Shown piece by piece: positions 51,113 through 60,117 of a DNA stretch of 64,000 nucleotides. Position numbers and translations under genes: made by a program. Source of the stretch: Pseudoxanthomonas gei (GTDB taxonomy: Bacteria; Pseudomonadota; Gammaproteobacteria; Xanthomonadales; Xanthomonadaceae). Every line of letters begins with the position of its first letter. The stretch's first letter is position 1. The notes beneath the pieces were generated by a model. It was not told where the DNA came from. It saw only the letters and a program-made list of their open reading frames with translations, and ran no database searches. The stretch lies in assembly GCF_010119615.1 (NCBI RefSeq), contig NZ_QOVG01000005.1, forward strand, positions 186,001-250,000, in the 5' to 3' direction.

Positions 51113-52009
51113 TCAAGCCGCCGCGTCCGCCCATTGCCGGGTTGCCTGCGCGTCCGTGGCCGGTGGCAGGCCGAACATGCGGCCGTATTCGCGGGTGAAT
51201 TGCGGCACGCTCTCGTAGCCTACGGCGAAGGCGGCGCTGCTGGCCGTGCGGCCTTCGGCCATCATCAAGCGGCGCGCCTCGATCAGGCGCAGCTGCTTCT
51301 GGAACTGCACCGGCGACAGCGAGGTCTGCGCGCGGAAATGCTGGTGGAACGAAGACGGGCTCATGCCCGCGACCGCCGCCAGTTCCTCGACGGCCAGGAC
51401 GCTGGCGAAACGTTCGCGCAACACGGCGACCGCGCGTCCCACCCGCTGCGCGTGGCCATCGGGCCAGCCCAGGCGGCGGATCGCGGCGCCATGCCGGCCC
51501 TCCAGCAGCCAGTAATGCAGTTCGCGCAGCAGCGGCGCATGCAGCACCGGGATCGCCGCCGGGCGATCCAGCAGGCGCATCAGCCGCAGCGCCGCGTCGG
51601 CGACTTCGGCATCGGTGGGATCCACGCGTACCGGCGCGTGCCTGTCACTGGTCGCTTCGTCCTTGCCCTGCAGCGCCAGCTCGGCGATCACCGCCGGGTC
51701 CAGTTCCACCACCAGCGACAGGTAGGGCGCCTCGGCGCTGGCGCGGGTGATCTGGCTGACGATCGGCACGTCGGCGGTGATCAGCAGCGAATCGCCGGCG
51801 CCGAAGGAAAACGACTGCGTGCCCATCGCCACCTGCTTGCGTCCCTGCAGCACCAGGCACACCAGCGGCCGCGAAATCGCATGCAGCAGTCCGCTGGGCG
51901 TGGTCGAGCGGATGGTGGTCAGGCCGGCGATGGGCGTGTGCGCCAGGCCAGCCGGATCGGCGTGGGTATCGACGTAGCGGCGCACCGCCTGCAGCAGGGT
52001 CTCGGTCAT
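51113..52009 (-). CDS. AraC-family transcriptional regulator (YqhC-like)
   Basis: This 298-residue regulator has an N-terminal AraC_N (cupin) domain (about 20-160, LVCLVLQGRKQVAMG and GDSLLITADVP). A C-terminal AraC HTH pair follows (LAVEELAAVAGMSPSSFHQHF and ASSAAFAVGYESVPQFTREY). It belongs to the group that controls aldehyde or alcohol reductases such as YqhC. It is divergent from an SDR gene with about 130 bp between them, the expected target. Confidence 0.92.
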   Translation of the reverse strand: MTETLLQAVRRYVDTHADPAGLAHTPIAGLTTIRSTTPSGLLHAISRPLVCLVLQGRKQVAMGTQSFSFGAGDSLLITADVPIVSQITRASAEAPYLSLVVELDPAVIAELALQGKDEATSDRHAPVRVDPTDAEVADAALRLMRLLDRPAAIPVLHAPLLRELHYWLLEGRHGAAIRRLGWPDGHAQRVGRAVAVLRERFASVLAVEELAAVAGMSPSSFHQHFRAQTSLSPVQFQKQLRLIEARRLMMAEGRTASSAAFAVGYESVPQFTREYGRMFGLPPATDAQATRQWADAAA

Positions 52010-52141
52010 GCCGCGATGCTAACCACGCCGGGGCAATGCGCAAGCCCGGTCTGGAGGAATGGGCAAGGACCGGCGAGGTTCCGGTAACGACGGCGCGGGC
52101 CCCGGCCGGGATCATGGCGCTCCCCCAACAGGAGCTTCCAC

Positions 52142-52897
52142 ATGAACAAGATCGCCCTCGTCACTGGAGCCAGCCGCGGGCTGGGCCGCAATACCGCCCT
52201 CAGCATCGCCCGCAAGGGCGACGACGTCATCCTCACCTACCAGCGCCGGGCCGACGACGCCCAGGCCGTGGTCGCGGAGATTCAGGCAATGGGCCGCCAG
52301 GCCGTGGCCCTGCCGCTGGATACCGGCGTGGTCGCGACCTTCGCCGGGTTCGCCGAGCGCCTGCAGTCCGCGTTGCGCGAGACCTGGCAGCGCGACACCT
52401 TCGATTTCCTGGTGAACAACGCCGGCCACGGCGACCATGCCCTGATCGGGCAGACCACCGAAGCGCAGTTCGACGCGCTGGTGAACGTGCACTTCAAGGG
52501 CGTGTACTTCCTCACCCAGACCCTGCTGCCGCTACTCGCCGACGGCGGCCGCATCGTCAACCTGTCCTCCGGCCTGACCCGCACCTCCTATCCCGGCTAT
52601 GCCGCGTACGCGGCAGCCAAGGGCGCGGTGGAAGTGCTGAGCGTGTACCTGGCCAGGGAACTGGGCGCGCGCGGCATCGCGGTCAACACGGTGGCGCCGG
52701 GCGCGATCGAAACCGACTTCGGCGGCGGCGCGGTGCGTGACAACCCGGAACTCAACAGGACCTTCGCCGAGCTGACTGCACTGGGTCGCGTCGGCCTGCC
52801 CGACGACATCGGCCCGATGATCGCCAGCCTGCTTTCCGAGGACAACCGCTGGGTCAACGCGCAGCGCATCGAGGTGTCCGGCGGGCAGCGGATCTGA
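52142..52897 (+). CDS. Short-chain dehydrogenase/reductase
   Basis: This 251-residue classical SDR has the NAD(P) motif TGASRGLG, NNAG in FLVNNAGHG, catalytic Ser in NLSSGLT, and Tyr-x-x-x-Lys in YAAYAAAK. The Arg in AYQRRADDA-type beta2 position favours NADPH. The C-terminal RIEVSGGQRI matches the FabG-like subgroup. CAGGAG nine bases upstream supports the ATG at 52142. It is probably regulated by the divergent AraC protein. The substrate is unknown. Confidence 0.92.
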   Translation: MNKIALVTGASRGLGRNTALSIARKGDDVILTYQRRADDAQAVVAEIQAMGRQAVALPLDTGVVATFAGFAERLQSALRETWQRDTFDFLVNNAGHGDHALIGQTTEAQFDALVNVHFKGVYFLTQTLLPLLADGGRIVNLSSGLTRTSYPGYAAYAAAKGAVEVLSVYLARELGARGIAVNTVAPGAIETDFGGGAVRDNPELNRTFAELTALGRVGLPDDIGPMIASLLSEDNRWVNAQRIEVSGGQRI

Positions 52898-52914
52898 GGG
52901 ACAGGTGCTGCGCG

Positions 52915-53063
52915 GGGTGGGCTTGAACCCACCGCGTTGCTGCGATCCGGTGTGGCCTGAAGGATGGCAATGGCGGGTCGAGCCCCGGCCTGCGTGGAGC
53001 TGTTTTCCGCTTGCTGCCGAAGTGGGCTGACGGATGGCAATGGCGGGTCAAGACCCGCCCTAC
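52915..53063. repeat. REP-like palindrome cluster
   Basis: GGTGGGCTTGAACCCACC lies at about 52917-52934. Two copies of GGATGGCAATGGCGGGTC lie at 52963 and 53034, the second completing the palindrome GGCGGGTCAAGACCCGCC. They separate the SDR gene from the converging methyltransferase-fusion gene. Confidence 0.78.
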
Positions 53064-53098
53064 GGTGCTTGTTTCACTCGCTGCCCTGGCTACACGGG

Positions 53099-55633
53099 CT
53101 ACGCGCCTGGCGCAAAAGCCGGGTCATCGCGCAACGCGCGCAGTGGCGGGATGACCAGCGTGGTGTATTCCTCGTAATGCGCCGCGGGCAGGTCGCACAG
53201 GGGAAGGCGCTGGCTGCGCGGGGTCTCGATCGGCAGTCGCGCTGCTTCGTAGAGGATCACCTCGTGTTCGGGCGGGTACCAGCGCAGCAGCTTGTCGACC
53301 AGCGCCTGCACGCCTTCGCGTTCCGCGTGCAGGCGGGTGCAGGACAGGTCGCCCGACAGCGCCACCTGCCACAGCAACACCAGGCCGGCGGTGTCGGGCT
53401 GGCGGTCGTAGACCAGGAAATGGGTCGCCTCCATCGACTGCACGCCGCGATGGCCCGGGTCTATGCCGAGGTCGGCGTACAGGCAGGCCTCGGCCGAAAT
53501 CCCCGGCTCCATGCGCGCCGGGAAGCCTTCGGCTCGGGCTTTGCGCACCACTTCGTGCGGCACGTCGGCGAACACGCCGGGGTGGCCGTAGAACACCGCG
53601 CAGACCTGCTTGCCGGCGCGGACCTCGGCCATGATCGCCGCGTCGATTTCGCGATAGGTCTCGCGCCGATCCTTGCCGGCGGCGTAGTGGGCGCCAAGAT
53701 TGACCACGTCGGGACGCAGGCCATGGATCATCGCCAGCGCGAACGGGTCGGTCAGGCAGAACACGACCTGGGCCTCGCGGATTTCCGACAGGCAGCGTTC
53801 GCTGGCGTGGCGACCGAACTGGATGCCGCTGCCCACCACCACCAGGCCCGCCGCCGGCGCCGATGCGAAGGCGGCATCGGCCGCGCGGACCACGCGGTTC
53901 CGACCTTCGTCCTTGGCCTGGTACAAGGCCTGGTCCGCCTCGTGGATCAATTGCTCCAGGGTGACGGCCTGCCCCTCGGCCTGGCAGACCCCGGAGCTGA
54001 TGTTGAAGCGGAACGTGTGCCCGAACACGGTGATCGGTTGCATCCGGTCGCGCAGGCGTTGCAGCAGCGCCTGGGCTTGCGCCGCGTCGGCCTCGAGCAG
54101 GATCGTGAACTCGTCGCCGCCGCTGCGCCCGGCGATACCGTCCGCGCCGACCGTTTCACTGATCCACGCGCCCAGGGCGCGCAGCGCCTCATCGCCGGCG
54201 GCGTGGCCGTGGCGGTCGTTGACCTGCTTGAACAGGTCGATGTCGGTGACGATCGCGGTGAACGGCTGCCCGCTGGCACGGGTGCGTGCGAACGCCTCCG
54301 CGCCGAGCTTGCGCACCTGCTGGTAGTTGAGCAGGCGGGTCAGGCTGTCGTGCTCGGACAGCCAGCGGTAGCGGCGGCGCTGGAGGAATGACCGGCGCAG
54401 CAGGATGGACAGCAGGATGGCGGTGACCAGGAACCCGGCCATGCCCATGGCCAGCATCAGTTGCCGGCGCTTGTTCGCGGTGACCTGCACCGCGGCCAGC
54501 GCCTTCTCGGTTTCGAGCAGGGCGATCTGCTGTTCCTTCAGCCGGGTATCGAACTGGACCTGCAGGAAGGCCAGCCGTCGCTCGCGGGCGACGACCTCGA
54601 CCGCTTCCGATACCGCCATCGCCTGCCGGGTGTGGGCCAGCGCGGCGGCGATGTCATTGCGCTTCTCGGCCAGCCTGGCGAGCAGGCGTTCGGTCTCGGC
54701 GATGGCCAGGTCCGATTCCTGTTCCCGGTAATAGCGGAGGGTGTCGACCAGCATCGCCTGGGCCTGGTCGAGCTGCCGGTTGGTAGCGATGAGGCTTTCG
54801 GCGATGACCAGCCGGGCACTGTAGGCGCCGACTTCAAAGCCCACGGCCTGGAACTCGGCCAGTGCCTCGCTCGCCCACTTCAATGCCTCTTCATGACGTC
54901 CTTGCGCGGCGGCCATCTTGCCGACGCCGTACTTGCCGTTGGCGATGAAGACCGGATCGCCGGCGCGGACACAGGCATCGATCTGGCGATGGCGCCATTT
55001 CTCCGCCTCGCTGAAATGGCCTGCGTGGTCCTCCGCCAGTCCCACGTCGCTCAGGGCCATGCACAGCGCGCGCGGGTCGTCCTGCTTTTCGACGATCTGC
55101 AGGGCCTGCAGCGCCAGTTCCCTGGCCCGCCCGGTCTCGCCGACCAGCGTATGCAGGTAGCTGGCGGCACCCAGCAGCCTGGCCGCTTCCGTGGGGGTCT
55201 CGTGCAGGTATTTCAGGCCTTCGTTGAGCCAGGCGAACGCCCGCGGCCAGTCCTCGAGGTTGGCCGCAACGCTGGTGGCCGTGGTGTAGATACGCACGCG
55301 CAACGGCACCGGCAGGTCCTGCTTCAACAGTTCGGCCAGACCCTTCAGCGCGGCAGGCTGGTCACCTGCAAGCGCGCGGTTGCGCAAGCGCACGTAATCG
55401 ATGCGGTGCCGCTGCAGTGGCGTGAGCGCATCCAGCCGCGACGCCAGCGCACCGATCTTCCTGTCCGAGTCCCGCCAGTGCGCGGTGACCGCAAGCTGCT
55501 CGATATCCTTGACCTGCGCCTCCAGCGCCATCGCCTCCGACGGCGACACGCCGGCGGAGGGCGACTGGGCCAGGGCGGCCGGCGCGCAGGCGAATGCCAG
55601 CCACAGCAATGCGATCGCGGCGGGCCGGAACAT
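53099..55633 (-). CDS. TPR - transmembrane - GGDEF - borosin-type N-methyltransferase fusion
   Basis: This 844-residue protein has a signal peptide (1-22), a TPR-like helical region (about 35-345), a coiled coil, and one membrane helix (about 391-412). A GGDEF domain (428-584, SGGDEF at 504-509, no RxxD site) follows. Residues 597-832 match the SonM/OphMA alpha-N-methyltransferase of the tetrapyrrole methylase superfamily: LVVVGSGI, RRETYREI (Arg657, Tyr660), VCAVFYGHPGVF (Tyr682), MEPGISAEACLYADLGIDPG, LLWQVALSG, EVILYEAARLPI. In borosins this enzyme uses SAM to methylate backbone amides of a peptide. Predicted topology is periplasmic TPR and cytoplasmic GGDEF-methyltransferase. A precursor-like gene lies 29 bp upstream. 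Confidence 0.9.
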   Translation of the reverse strand: MFRPAAIALLWLAFACAPAALAQSPSAGVSPSEAMALEAQVKDIEQLAVTAHWRDSDRKIGALASRLDALTPLQRHRIDYVRLRNRALAGDQPAALKGLAELLKQDLPVPLRVRIYTTATSVAANLEDWPRAFAWLNEGLKYLHETPTEAARLLGAASYLHTLVGETGRARELALQALQIVEKQDDPRALCMALSDVGLAEDHAGHFSEAEKWRHRQIDACVRAGDPVFIANGKYGVGKMAAAQGRHEEALKWASEALAEFQAVGFEVGAYSARLVIAESLIATNRQLDQAQAMLVDTLRYYREQESDLAIAETERLLARLAEKRNDIAAALAHTRQAMAVSEAVEVVARERRLAFLQVQFDTRLKEQQIALLETEKALAAVQVTANKRRQLMLAMGMAGFLVTAILLSILLRRSFLQRRRYRWLSEHDSLTRLLNYQQVRKLGAEAFARTRASGQPFTAIVTDIDLFKQVNDRHGHAAGDEALRALGAWISETVGADGIAGRSGGDEFTILLEADAAQAQALLQRLRDRMQPITVFGHTFRFNISSGVCQAEGQAVTLEQLIHEADQALYQAKDEGRNRVVRAADAAFASAPAAGLVVVGSGIQFGRHASERCLSEIREAQVVFCLTDPFALAMIHGLRPDVVNLGAHYAAGKDRRETYREIDAAIMAEVRAGKQVCAVFYGHPGVFADVPHEVVRKARAEGFPARMEPGISAEACLYADLGIDPGHRGVQSMEATHFLVYDRQPDTAGLVLLWQVALSGDLSCTRLHAEREGVQALVDKLLRWYPPEHEVILYEAARLPIETPRSQRLPLCDLPAAHYEEYTTLVIPPLRALRDDPAFAPGA

Positions 55634-55662
55634 TGGCAGGCGCCTGCCGAGGGGCCCGACGG

Positions 55663-55887
55663 CTACGCGTTGTAGGTCTTGATGGTGTGGTTGGTGGCGT
55701 ACTGCCCCTCCTCCAACCCGGTAAGTTTCCCGACCGCCGCGTAGTCACTTGCCAGCATCGCCTTGCGCTCATCGTCGGAAACCCCGGCGCGATCCAGCAC
55801 CGCCTCGGGATCCTTCAGGTATTCCGCCTCCAGCGCAGCGTCGCTTCCAAGCTTATTCATCAGGTCAAGCAGTTTCGACTTCGACAT
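55663..55887 (-). CDS. Borosin-like RiPP precursor peptide (SonA-type)
   Basis: This 74-residue protein lies upstream of, and co-directional with, the methyltransferase fusion. Residues 4-56 fit the helical borosin-binding domain of split borosins: LLDLMNKLGSDAALEAEYLKD, PEAVLDRAGVSDDERKAML, SDYAAVGKLTG. The C-terminal tail EGQYATNHTIKTYNA (60-74) is the likely core or its remnant, with hydrophobic/Thr residues as possible methylation sites. GGGAG six bases upstream supports the ATG at 55887; longer frames have no support. LigA-like helical proteins share this fold, so precursor identity rests on context. No protease or dedicated exporter gene is adjacent. Confidence 0.82.
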   Translation of the reverse strand: MSKSKLLDLMNKLGSDAALEAEYLKDPEAVLDRAGVSDDERKAMLASDYAAVGKLTGLEEGQYATNHTIKTYNA

Positions 55888-56217
55888 GTCATCTCCCTTG
55901 GGAATCAATCCGGCATCGGTCAGCGCACGCCCGCGACCCGCAGGCGATGCAGTCTCCACATGGCAATCGCCCCGGCGTGTGTGCAAGTACTCCGCCGCCC
56001 TTCGAGGCAAGCGGACATTAGCATGGAACGGCAGGCTCCCCGGCGCGCCGGCAGGGGCCCCTCGGCCCGCAGGATCGGGGCCTGCAAAACCCGGTGGTGA
56101 TGCCCTTGCTTGCCGCAGTTGCAACCGCCCAGCGCCGGATTCAACCGTGCGCGCGGAAAGGGCCGGGCCTCTACAGGCATACCTGTATAAAGAGTGCGGG
56201 CAACACCTTGGTGGCAC
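55888..56217. other. Divergent promoter region between borosin and REC-GGDEF operons
   Basis: The 330-bp gap has no supported gene and must hold promoters for both directions. On the plus strand TGTATAAA at 56184-56191 is a plausible extended -10, placing transcription start near 56197. I saw no obvious operator. Both operons being controlled from one short region makes co-regulation likely. Confidence 0.5.
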
Positions 56218-57219
56218 TTGGAAAAGAAGAGCATCATCCTGTGCGTGGACGACGATTCGACGGTGCTGAACGCGCTGCGGACCATGCTATCCAGCCATTT
56301 CGGACCCGAAGTCCAGGTCGAATTCGCAGAAAGCGGCGACGAGGCGCTGGAGATCGCAGCCGAGCTGCATGCCCAAGGGGGCGAGCTGGGCCTGGTGATC
56401 TCGGACTTCATGATGCCGGGCCTGCGCGGCGACGAGCTGCTGGTCAAACTGCATGAGGCTTCCGCCAACACCGTCAAGATCCTGCTCACGGGACAAAGCG
56501 ACATGTCCGGCGTAAAGCGCGCCATCAACGAGGCCAACCTTTACCGCTTCCTGGAAAAACCATTCCTCAACGACGACATCGTGCTGACGGTACGGGCGGC
56601 CCTGCGCGCCTACTGGCAGGAACGTGACCTGATCCGCCACAACGAGGAGCTGCGGCGCATGAATGCCGAGCTCGAGGACATCGTGGCTGCCCGCACGGAA
56701 GAACTGGTGGAAAAAAACCGCCTGCTGGAAGTGCTTTCTGTGACCGACAAGCTGACCGGCCTGTACAACCGACGCAAGCTCGACGAACTGCTCGAAGAGG
56801 AAATCGTCCGCGCCCAACGCTATCAGGCCGAGCTCTCGGTCATCATGCTGGACATCGATCGCTTCAAGCGGGTGAATGACACCTACGGCCATGGTGCGGG
56901 TGACGAGGTGTTGATCGAAGTCGCGGGATTACTGCGCCGGCATACCCGTGACGCCGATGTACTGGGCCGGCTGGGGGGTGAGGAGTTCCTGCTGGTGTGT
57001 CCGCACAGCAGCGCCGCCGCCGCCCTGGGCATCGCGGTGAAACTGCGCGATGCGATGGCCGCGCATCCTTTCCCCATTGTCGGCCAGGTGACATCGAGTT
57101 TTGGAATTGCGTCCTGCCGACCCGACGACACCGCCGCGGCCCTGCTGGCCCGTGCCGATGCCGCGCTTTATCGGGCCAAGGGCGCGGGCCGCAATCGGGT
57201 GGAGCTCGAGAATGCCTGA
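56218..57219 (+). CDS. Response regulator diguanylate cyclase (REC-GGDEF)
   Basis: This 333-residue soluble protein has a receiver domain (about 5-125) with the acidic cluster CVDDD, phosphoacceptor Asp63 in ISDFMMPG, and Lys114 in FLEKPF. A coiled coil (about 135-172) leads to a GGDEF domain with GGEEF at 253-257. Arg244-x-x-Asp247 forms an intact product-inhibition site. Phosphorylation should promote dimerisation and c-di-GMP synthesis. I favour the TTG at 56218 (starts EKKSIILCVDD), matching the paralogous receiver two genes on; a GTG at 56194 would precede the likely transcription start. The next gene overlaps by 8 bp and probably encodes its kinase. Confidence 0.9.
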   Translation: MEKKSIILCVDDDSTVLNALRTMLSSHFGPEVQVEFAESGDEALEIAAELHAQGGELGLVISDFMMPGLRGDELLVKLHEASANTVKILLTGQSDMSGVKRAINEANLYRFLEKPFLNDDIVLTVRAALRAYWQERDLIRHNEELRRMNAELEDIVAARTEELVEKNRLLEVLSVTDKLTGLYNRRKLDELLEEEIVRAQRYQAELSVIMLDIDRFKRVNDTYGHGAGDEVLIEVAGLLRRHTRDADVLGRLGGEEFLLVCPHSSAAAALGIAVKLRDAMAAHPFPIVGQVTSSFGIASCRPDDTAAALLARADAALYRAKGAGRNRVELENA

Positions 57220-59347
57220 TTCAACCGGGCAACTGGCCAGCCGCATCATTGAACTGGAGACAGAGCTGGCCGAACGCCGCCGCGCCGAGGAACTGCAGCG
57301 TGCGCTCTACGAGATTGCGTCGCTGTCGGTGGCCGACAGTCCGGAGCATGAGCACTACGTGGAACTGCATGACATCGTGGGCCGGCTGATGTATGCGAAA
57401 AATTTCATCATCGCCACCTATGATGCGGACGACGGGATGATCCGCCAGCAATACCTGGTAGACGAAGACCCAGGCGAGGTCATGGAATCCTTCCCGTTTG
57501 GCGAAGGCATTTCCTCGCTGGTCATCCGTAGCCGCCTGCCGTGGCTGCTGGACCATGCCCTGTTCCAGTCACTGGTAGAGGCCGGCGAGATTCGTGCGCC
57601 GCGCGGCCTGGTTGATTTCAACAGCTGGATGGGCGCGCCGCTGATTGCACAGGACACGGTATACGGCGTGATAATCGTGCAGAGCTACAGCACGGACGTC
57701 ACCTACACGCAGGCCGACCTCGACCTTTTGAACTACGTGGCCAGCCACGTGGCGGCGATCGTCGCGCGCTGGCAGTCGAACATCGCGTTGAAGCAGGCCA
57801 ATGACGAACTCGCCGCATCGGCTGAAACATTGCGCCTGCTGGGCGACGTGGGCAAGGATCTGACCGCCAGCCTGGACACGCTGGCGATCTGCAAGACCAT
57901 GGAGCGCCACATTGGCGCGCTGTTGCCTATGGATGCCTTCGGCGTGGCCTTGCTGTCACCGGCCGGGGACGCCCTGGATTACGCCTATTACATCGAGGAT
58001 GGCGTAGTCGATGCCTCCAACTCCTACCCGTTGGACCATCCCACCTCGCTGGCGGTATTGACCTTCCGCGAGGACCGTGAGTTGACCCTGTTCAACGACC
58101 CGCAGTTGGCCAATGCCCCAAGCGCGTCGACAATCGAAGAGTCTGCGCCAATTCGTTCGGCCGTGTTCCGGCCCCTCATCGCAAACGGCCGGCGCATCGG
58201 CGTGGTGACCGTGCAAAGCCACCAGGCCGATGCCTACGGCGAGCGCCACATCGAAGTGTTCCGGTCGGCAACGGCGTACGCAGCCATCGCCCTGGCCAAT
58301 GCCGATGCCTACGCCACTGCCGAGGCAGCGCGCAAGCAGGCAGCGCAGGCACTGCATGATCTGCACCAGGCCGAGGCCCAGCTGGTGCACTCGGAAAAGA
58401 TGGCGGCCCTGGGGCAGCTGATAGCCGGGGTCGCACACGAGATCAACACGCCGATCGGCGCGATCAAGTCCAGCGGGCGGAATATCACCGAAGCACTCGG
58501 CAGTGCCTTGCTGGATCTGCCCGCCCTGCTCGACGAACTGGATGCAGCCCATCGCGTCTATTTCAGCGAGCTGCTCACGCGTGCCAGTCGACCCAAGGCC
58601 GTGATGAGCACGCGCGAGGAGCGCGGCATCGTACGCGAGGTGACCGCCCAGCTCGAGGCGCTTGGCGTGGCCCAACCCCGCCACAACGCTGGCTTGCTGG
58701 TGCAACTGCAGTCGCACACCGACCTGGAGCAGGTGCTGCCGCTGCTGCGCCACCCGGCAGGCGACCGCATTCTGAACACCGCGTACGGCATTGCCACCAT
58801 CACCACCAATGCCGACAACATCAACACCGCGGTCGATCGCGTGGCCAAGATCATCTTCGCGCTGAAGTCCTTCTCGCGCTTCGGTGGCGTGCAGGTCTGG
58901 ACCGGGTCGGACCTGCGCGAAGGGATCGAGACGGTGCTTACGATCTACCAGAACCAGATCAAGCACGGCATCGAGCTGGTCCGCCAATTCGAAGAGGTAC
59001 CGCCGGTGCGCTGCCTGCCCGACGAGATCAGCCAGGTGTGGACCAACCTGATCCACAATGCATTGCAGGCCATGGATCAAAAGGGCGTCCTGACCCTGGG
59101 CTTGCGCCGCGACGGCGACAACGCGCTGGTGTCGATTACAGACACCGGCTGCGGCATGACGCCGGAGGTAAGGGAGCGGATTTTCGACGCCTTCTTCACC
59201 ACCAAGCCGGCGGGCGAAGGCACTGGCCTGGGCCTGGACATCGTACGCAAGATCATCGAGAAACATGGTGGCCAGATTTACGTGACCAGCGAGGTCGGCC
59301 GCGGCAGTACCTTCACGGTCAGTTTGCCAATTGCAGGAGTCGGATGA
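57212..59347 (+). CDS. Soluble GAF-GAF sensor histidine kinase
   Basis: This 711-residue kinase has a short N-terminal coiled coil and two GAF domains (about 35-185 and 205-365). A coiled coil and HisKA follow with phospho-His409 in [11 protein letters not shown]. An insert of about 130 residues precedes the HATPase domain (N-box [25 protein letters not shown]). There are no membrane segments, so it senses a cytoplasmic small molecule. The gene overlaps both neighbours (8 bp before, ATGA after), so it is translationally coupled to two receiver proteins, its probable phosphotransfer targets. The insert between HisKA and HATPase is unusual. Confidence 0.92.
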   Translation: MPDSTGQLASRIIELETELAERRRAEELQRALYEIASLSVADSPEHEHYVELHDIVGRLMYAKNFIIATYDADDGMIRQQYLVDEDPGEVMESFPFGEGISSLVIRSRLPWLLDHALFQSLVEAGEIRAPRGLVDFNSWMGAPLIAQDTVYGVIIVQSYSTDVTYTQADLDLLNYVASHVAAIVARWQSNIALKQANDELAASAETLRLLGDVGKDLTASLDTLAICKTMERHIGALLPMDAFGVALLSPAGDALDYAYYIEDGVVDASNSYPLDHPTSLAVLTFREDRELTLFNDPQLANAPSASTIEESAPIRSAVFRPLIANGRRIGVVTVQSHQADAYGERHIEVFRSATAYAAIALANADAYATAEAARKQAAQALHDLHQAEAQLVHSEKMAALGQLIAGVAHEINTPIGAIKSSGRNITEALGSALLDLPALLDELDAAHRVYFSELLTRASRPKAVMSTREERGIVREVTAQLEALGVAQPRHNAGLLVQLQSHTDLEQVLPLLRHPAGDRILNTAYGIATITTNADNINTAVDRVAKIIFALKSFSRFGGVQVWTGSDLREGIETVLTIYQNQIKHGIELVRQFEEVPPVRCLPDEISQVWTNLIHNALQAMDQKGVLTLGLRRDGDNALVSITDTGCGMTPEVRERIFDAFFTTKPAGEGTGLGLDIVRKIIEKHGGQIYVTSEVGRGSTFTVSLPIAGVG

Positions 59348-59748
59348 TGGAAAAGGGCGTGTTGCTTTGCGTTGACGACGAGATCATCGTGCTGACCGCG
59401 TTGAAGGACCAGCTTCGCCGGGCATTCGGCAGCGAGTTCCATATCGACGTTGCCGAAAGCGCCGAGGAGGCACTGGAGTTGCTCGAAGAGCTGGCGCTCG
59501 ATGGCCACACGCTGCTGGTGATCGTTTCGGATTGGCTCATGCCGGGCATGAAGGGCGACGAGTTCCTGATCCAGGCGCACGGGCGCTTTCCGTCGGTAGT
59601 GAAGATCATGCTGTCGGGCCAGGCAGAGTCAGCCGCTGTCGATCGCGCGCGCCGCGAGGCGGGCCTGCATGATTTCCTGTCCAAGCCCTGGAATGCCGAG
59701 GCGCTGGTGGAATCGATCAACCAAGGCCTGCAGGAACGAGCGGCCTAG
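59344..59748 (+). CDS. Stand-alone receiver domain protein
   Basis: This 134-residue single-domain response regulator has the acidic cluster CVDDE, phosphoacceptor Asp in IVSDWLMPG, and Lys in FLSKPW. Its opening (EKGVLLCVDDE) mirrors the receiver of the REC-GGDEF protein. It has no output domain, so it may act as a phosphate sink, a competitor for the kinase, or a protein-interaction switch. The start overlaps the kinase stop codon (ATGA). Confidence 0.93.
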   Translation: MMEKGVLLCVDDEIIVLTALKDQLRRAFGSEFHIDVAESAEEALELLEELALDGHTLLVIVSDWLMPGMKGDEFLIQAHGRFPSVVKIMLSGQAESAAVDRARREAGLHDFLSKPWNAEALVESINQGLQERAA

Positions 59749-60117
59749 TCCCAGATCGTCTGGCTGAACCAAGCGCACGCTTGGCGATTCTGCTTGATGC
59801 GGCGGGCAAGGAAATGAACCCCCGTTCCCGCAGCCGTTCCCTCCGGCGTACCACCGATGTGCCGGTATGTGCTCCGAGAAGAGCGTACGGTATCCGAACC
59901 CGGCCTTGACCCGATCTCGCGGGAAGGCGCGCCGCAGGTTCTGGTCGTCCGTGTAACCGGACAGCGCGGTTACGCGCTCGGGCTGTCGTCCGCCGGGAAA
60001 GCATGCCTGCCGGATAAGCCGTAGCGCCTGGGGTTCGCAAGCTCTTCCAGCCGGGAATGTATAGTGCGGCCGGTATGGCAGGCACGGTGCCCGGCCACGA
60101 ATTCACGGAGAGATGTC
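59749..60117. other. Intergenic region, possible relic of a receiver gene
   Basis: The 369-bp gap has no intact gene. Read on the minus strand around 59915-59980 it gives TALSGYTDDQNLRRAF, which recalls the end of a response-regulator receiver, but no longer match follows. TATAGT at 60059-60064 could be the -10 of the SPFH operon. Confidence 0.35.

Noticed and set aside
59915-59980. Truncated response-regulator gene downstream of the receiver protein
   Set aside because: Only about 16 residues resemble a receiver end. Too short to call a pseudogene, so it is noted only in the intergenic entry.
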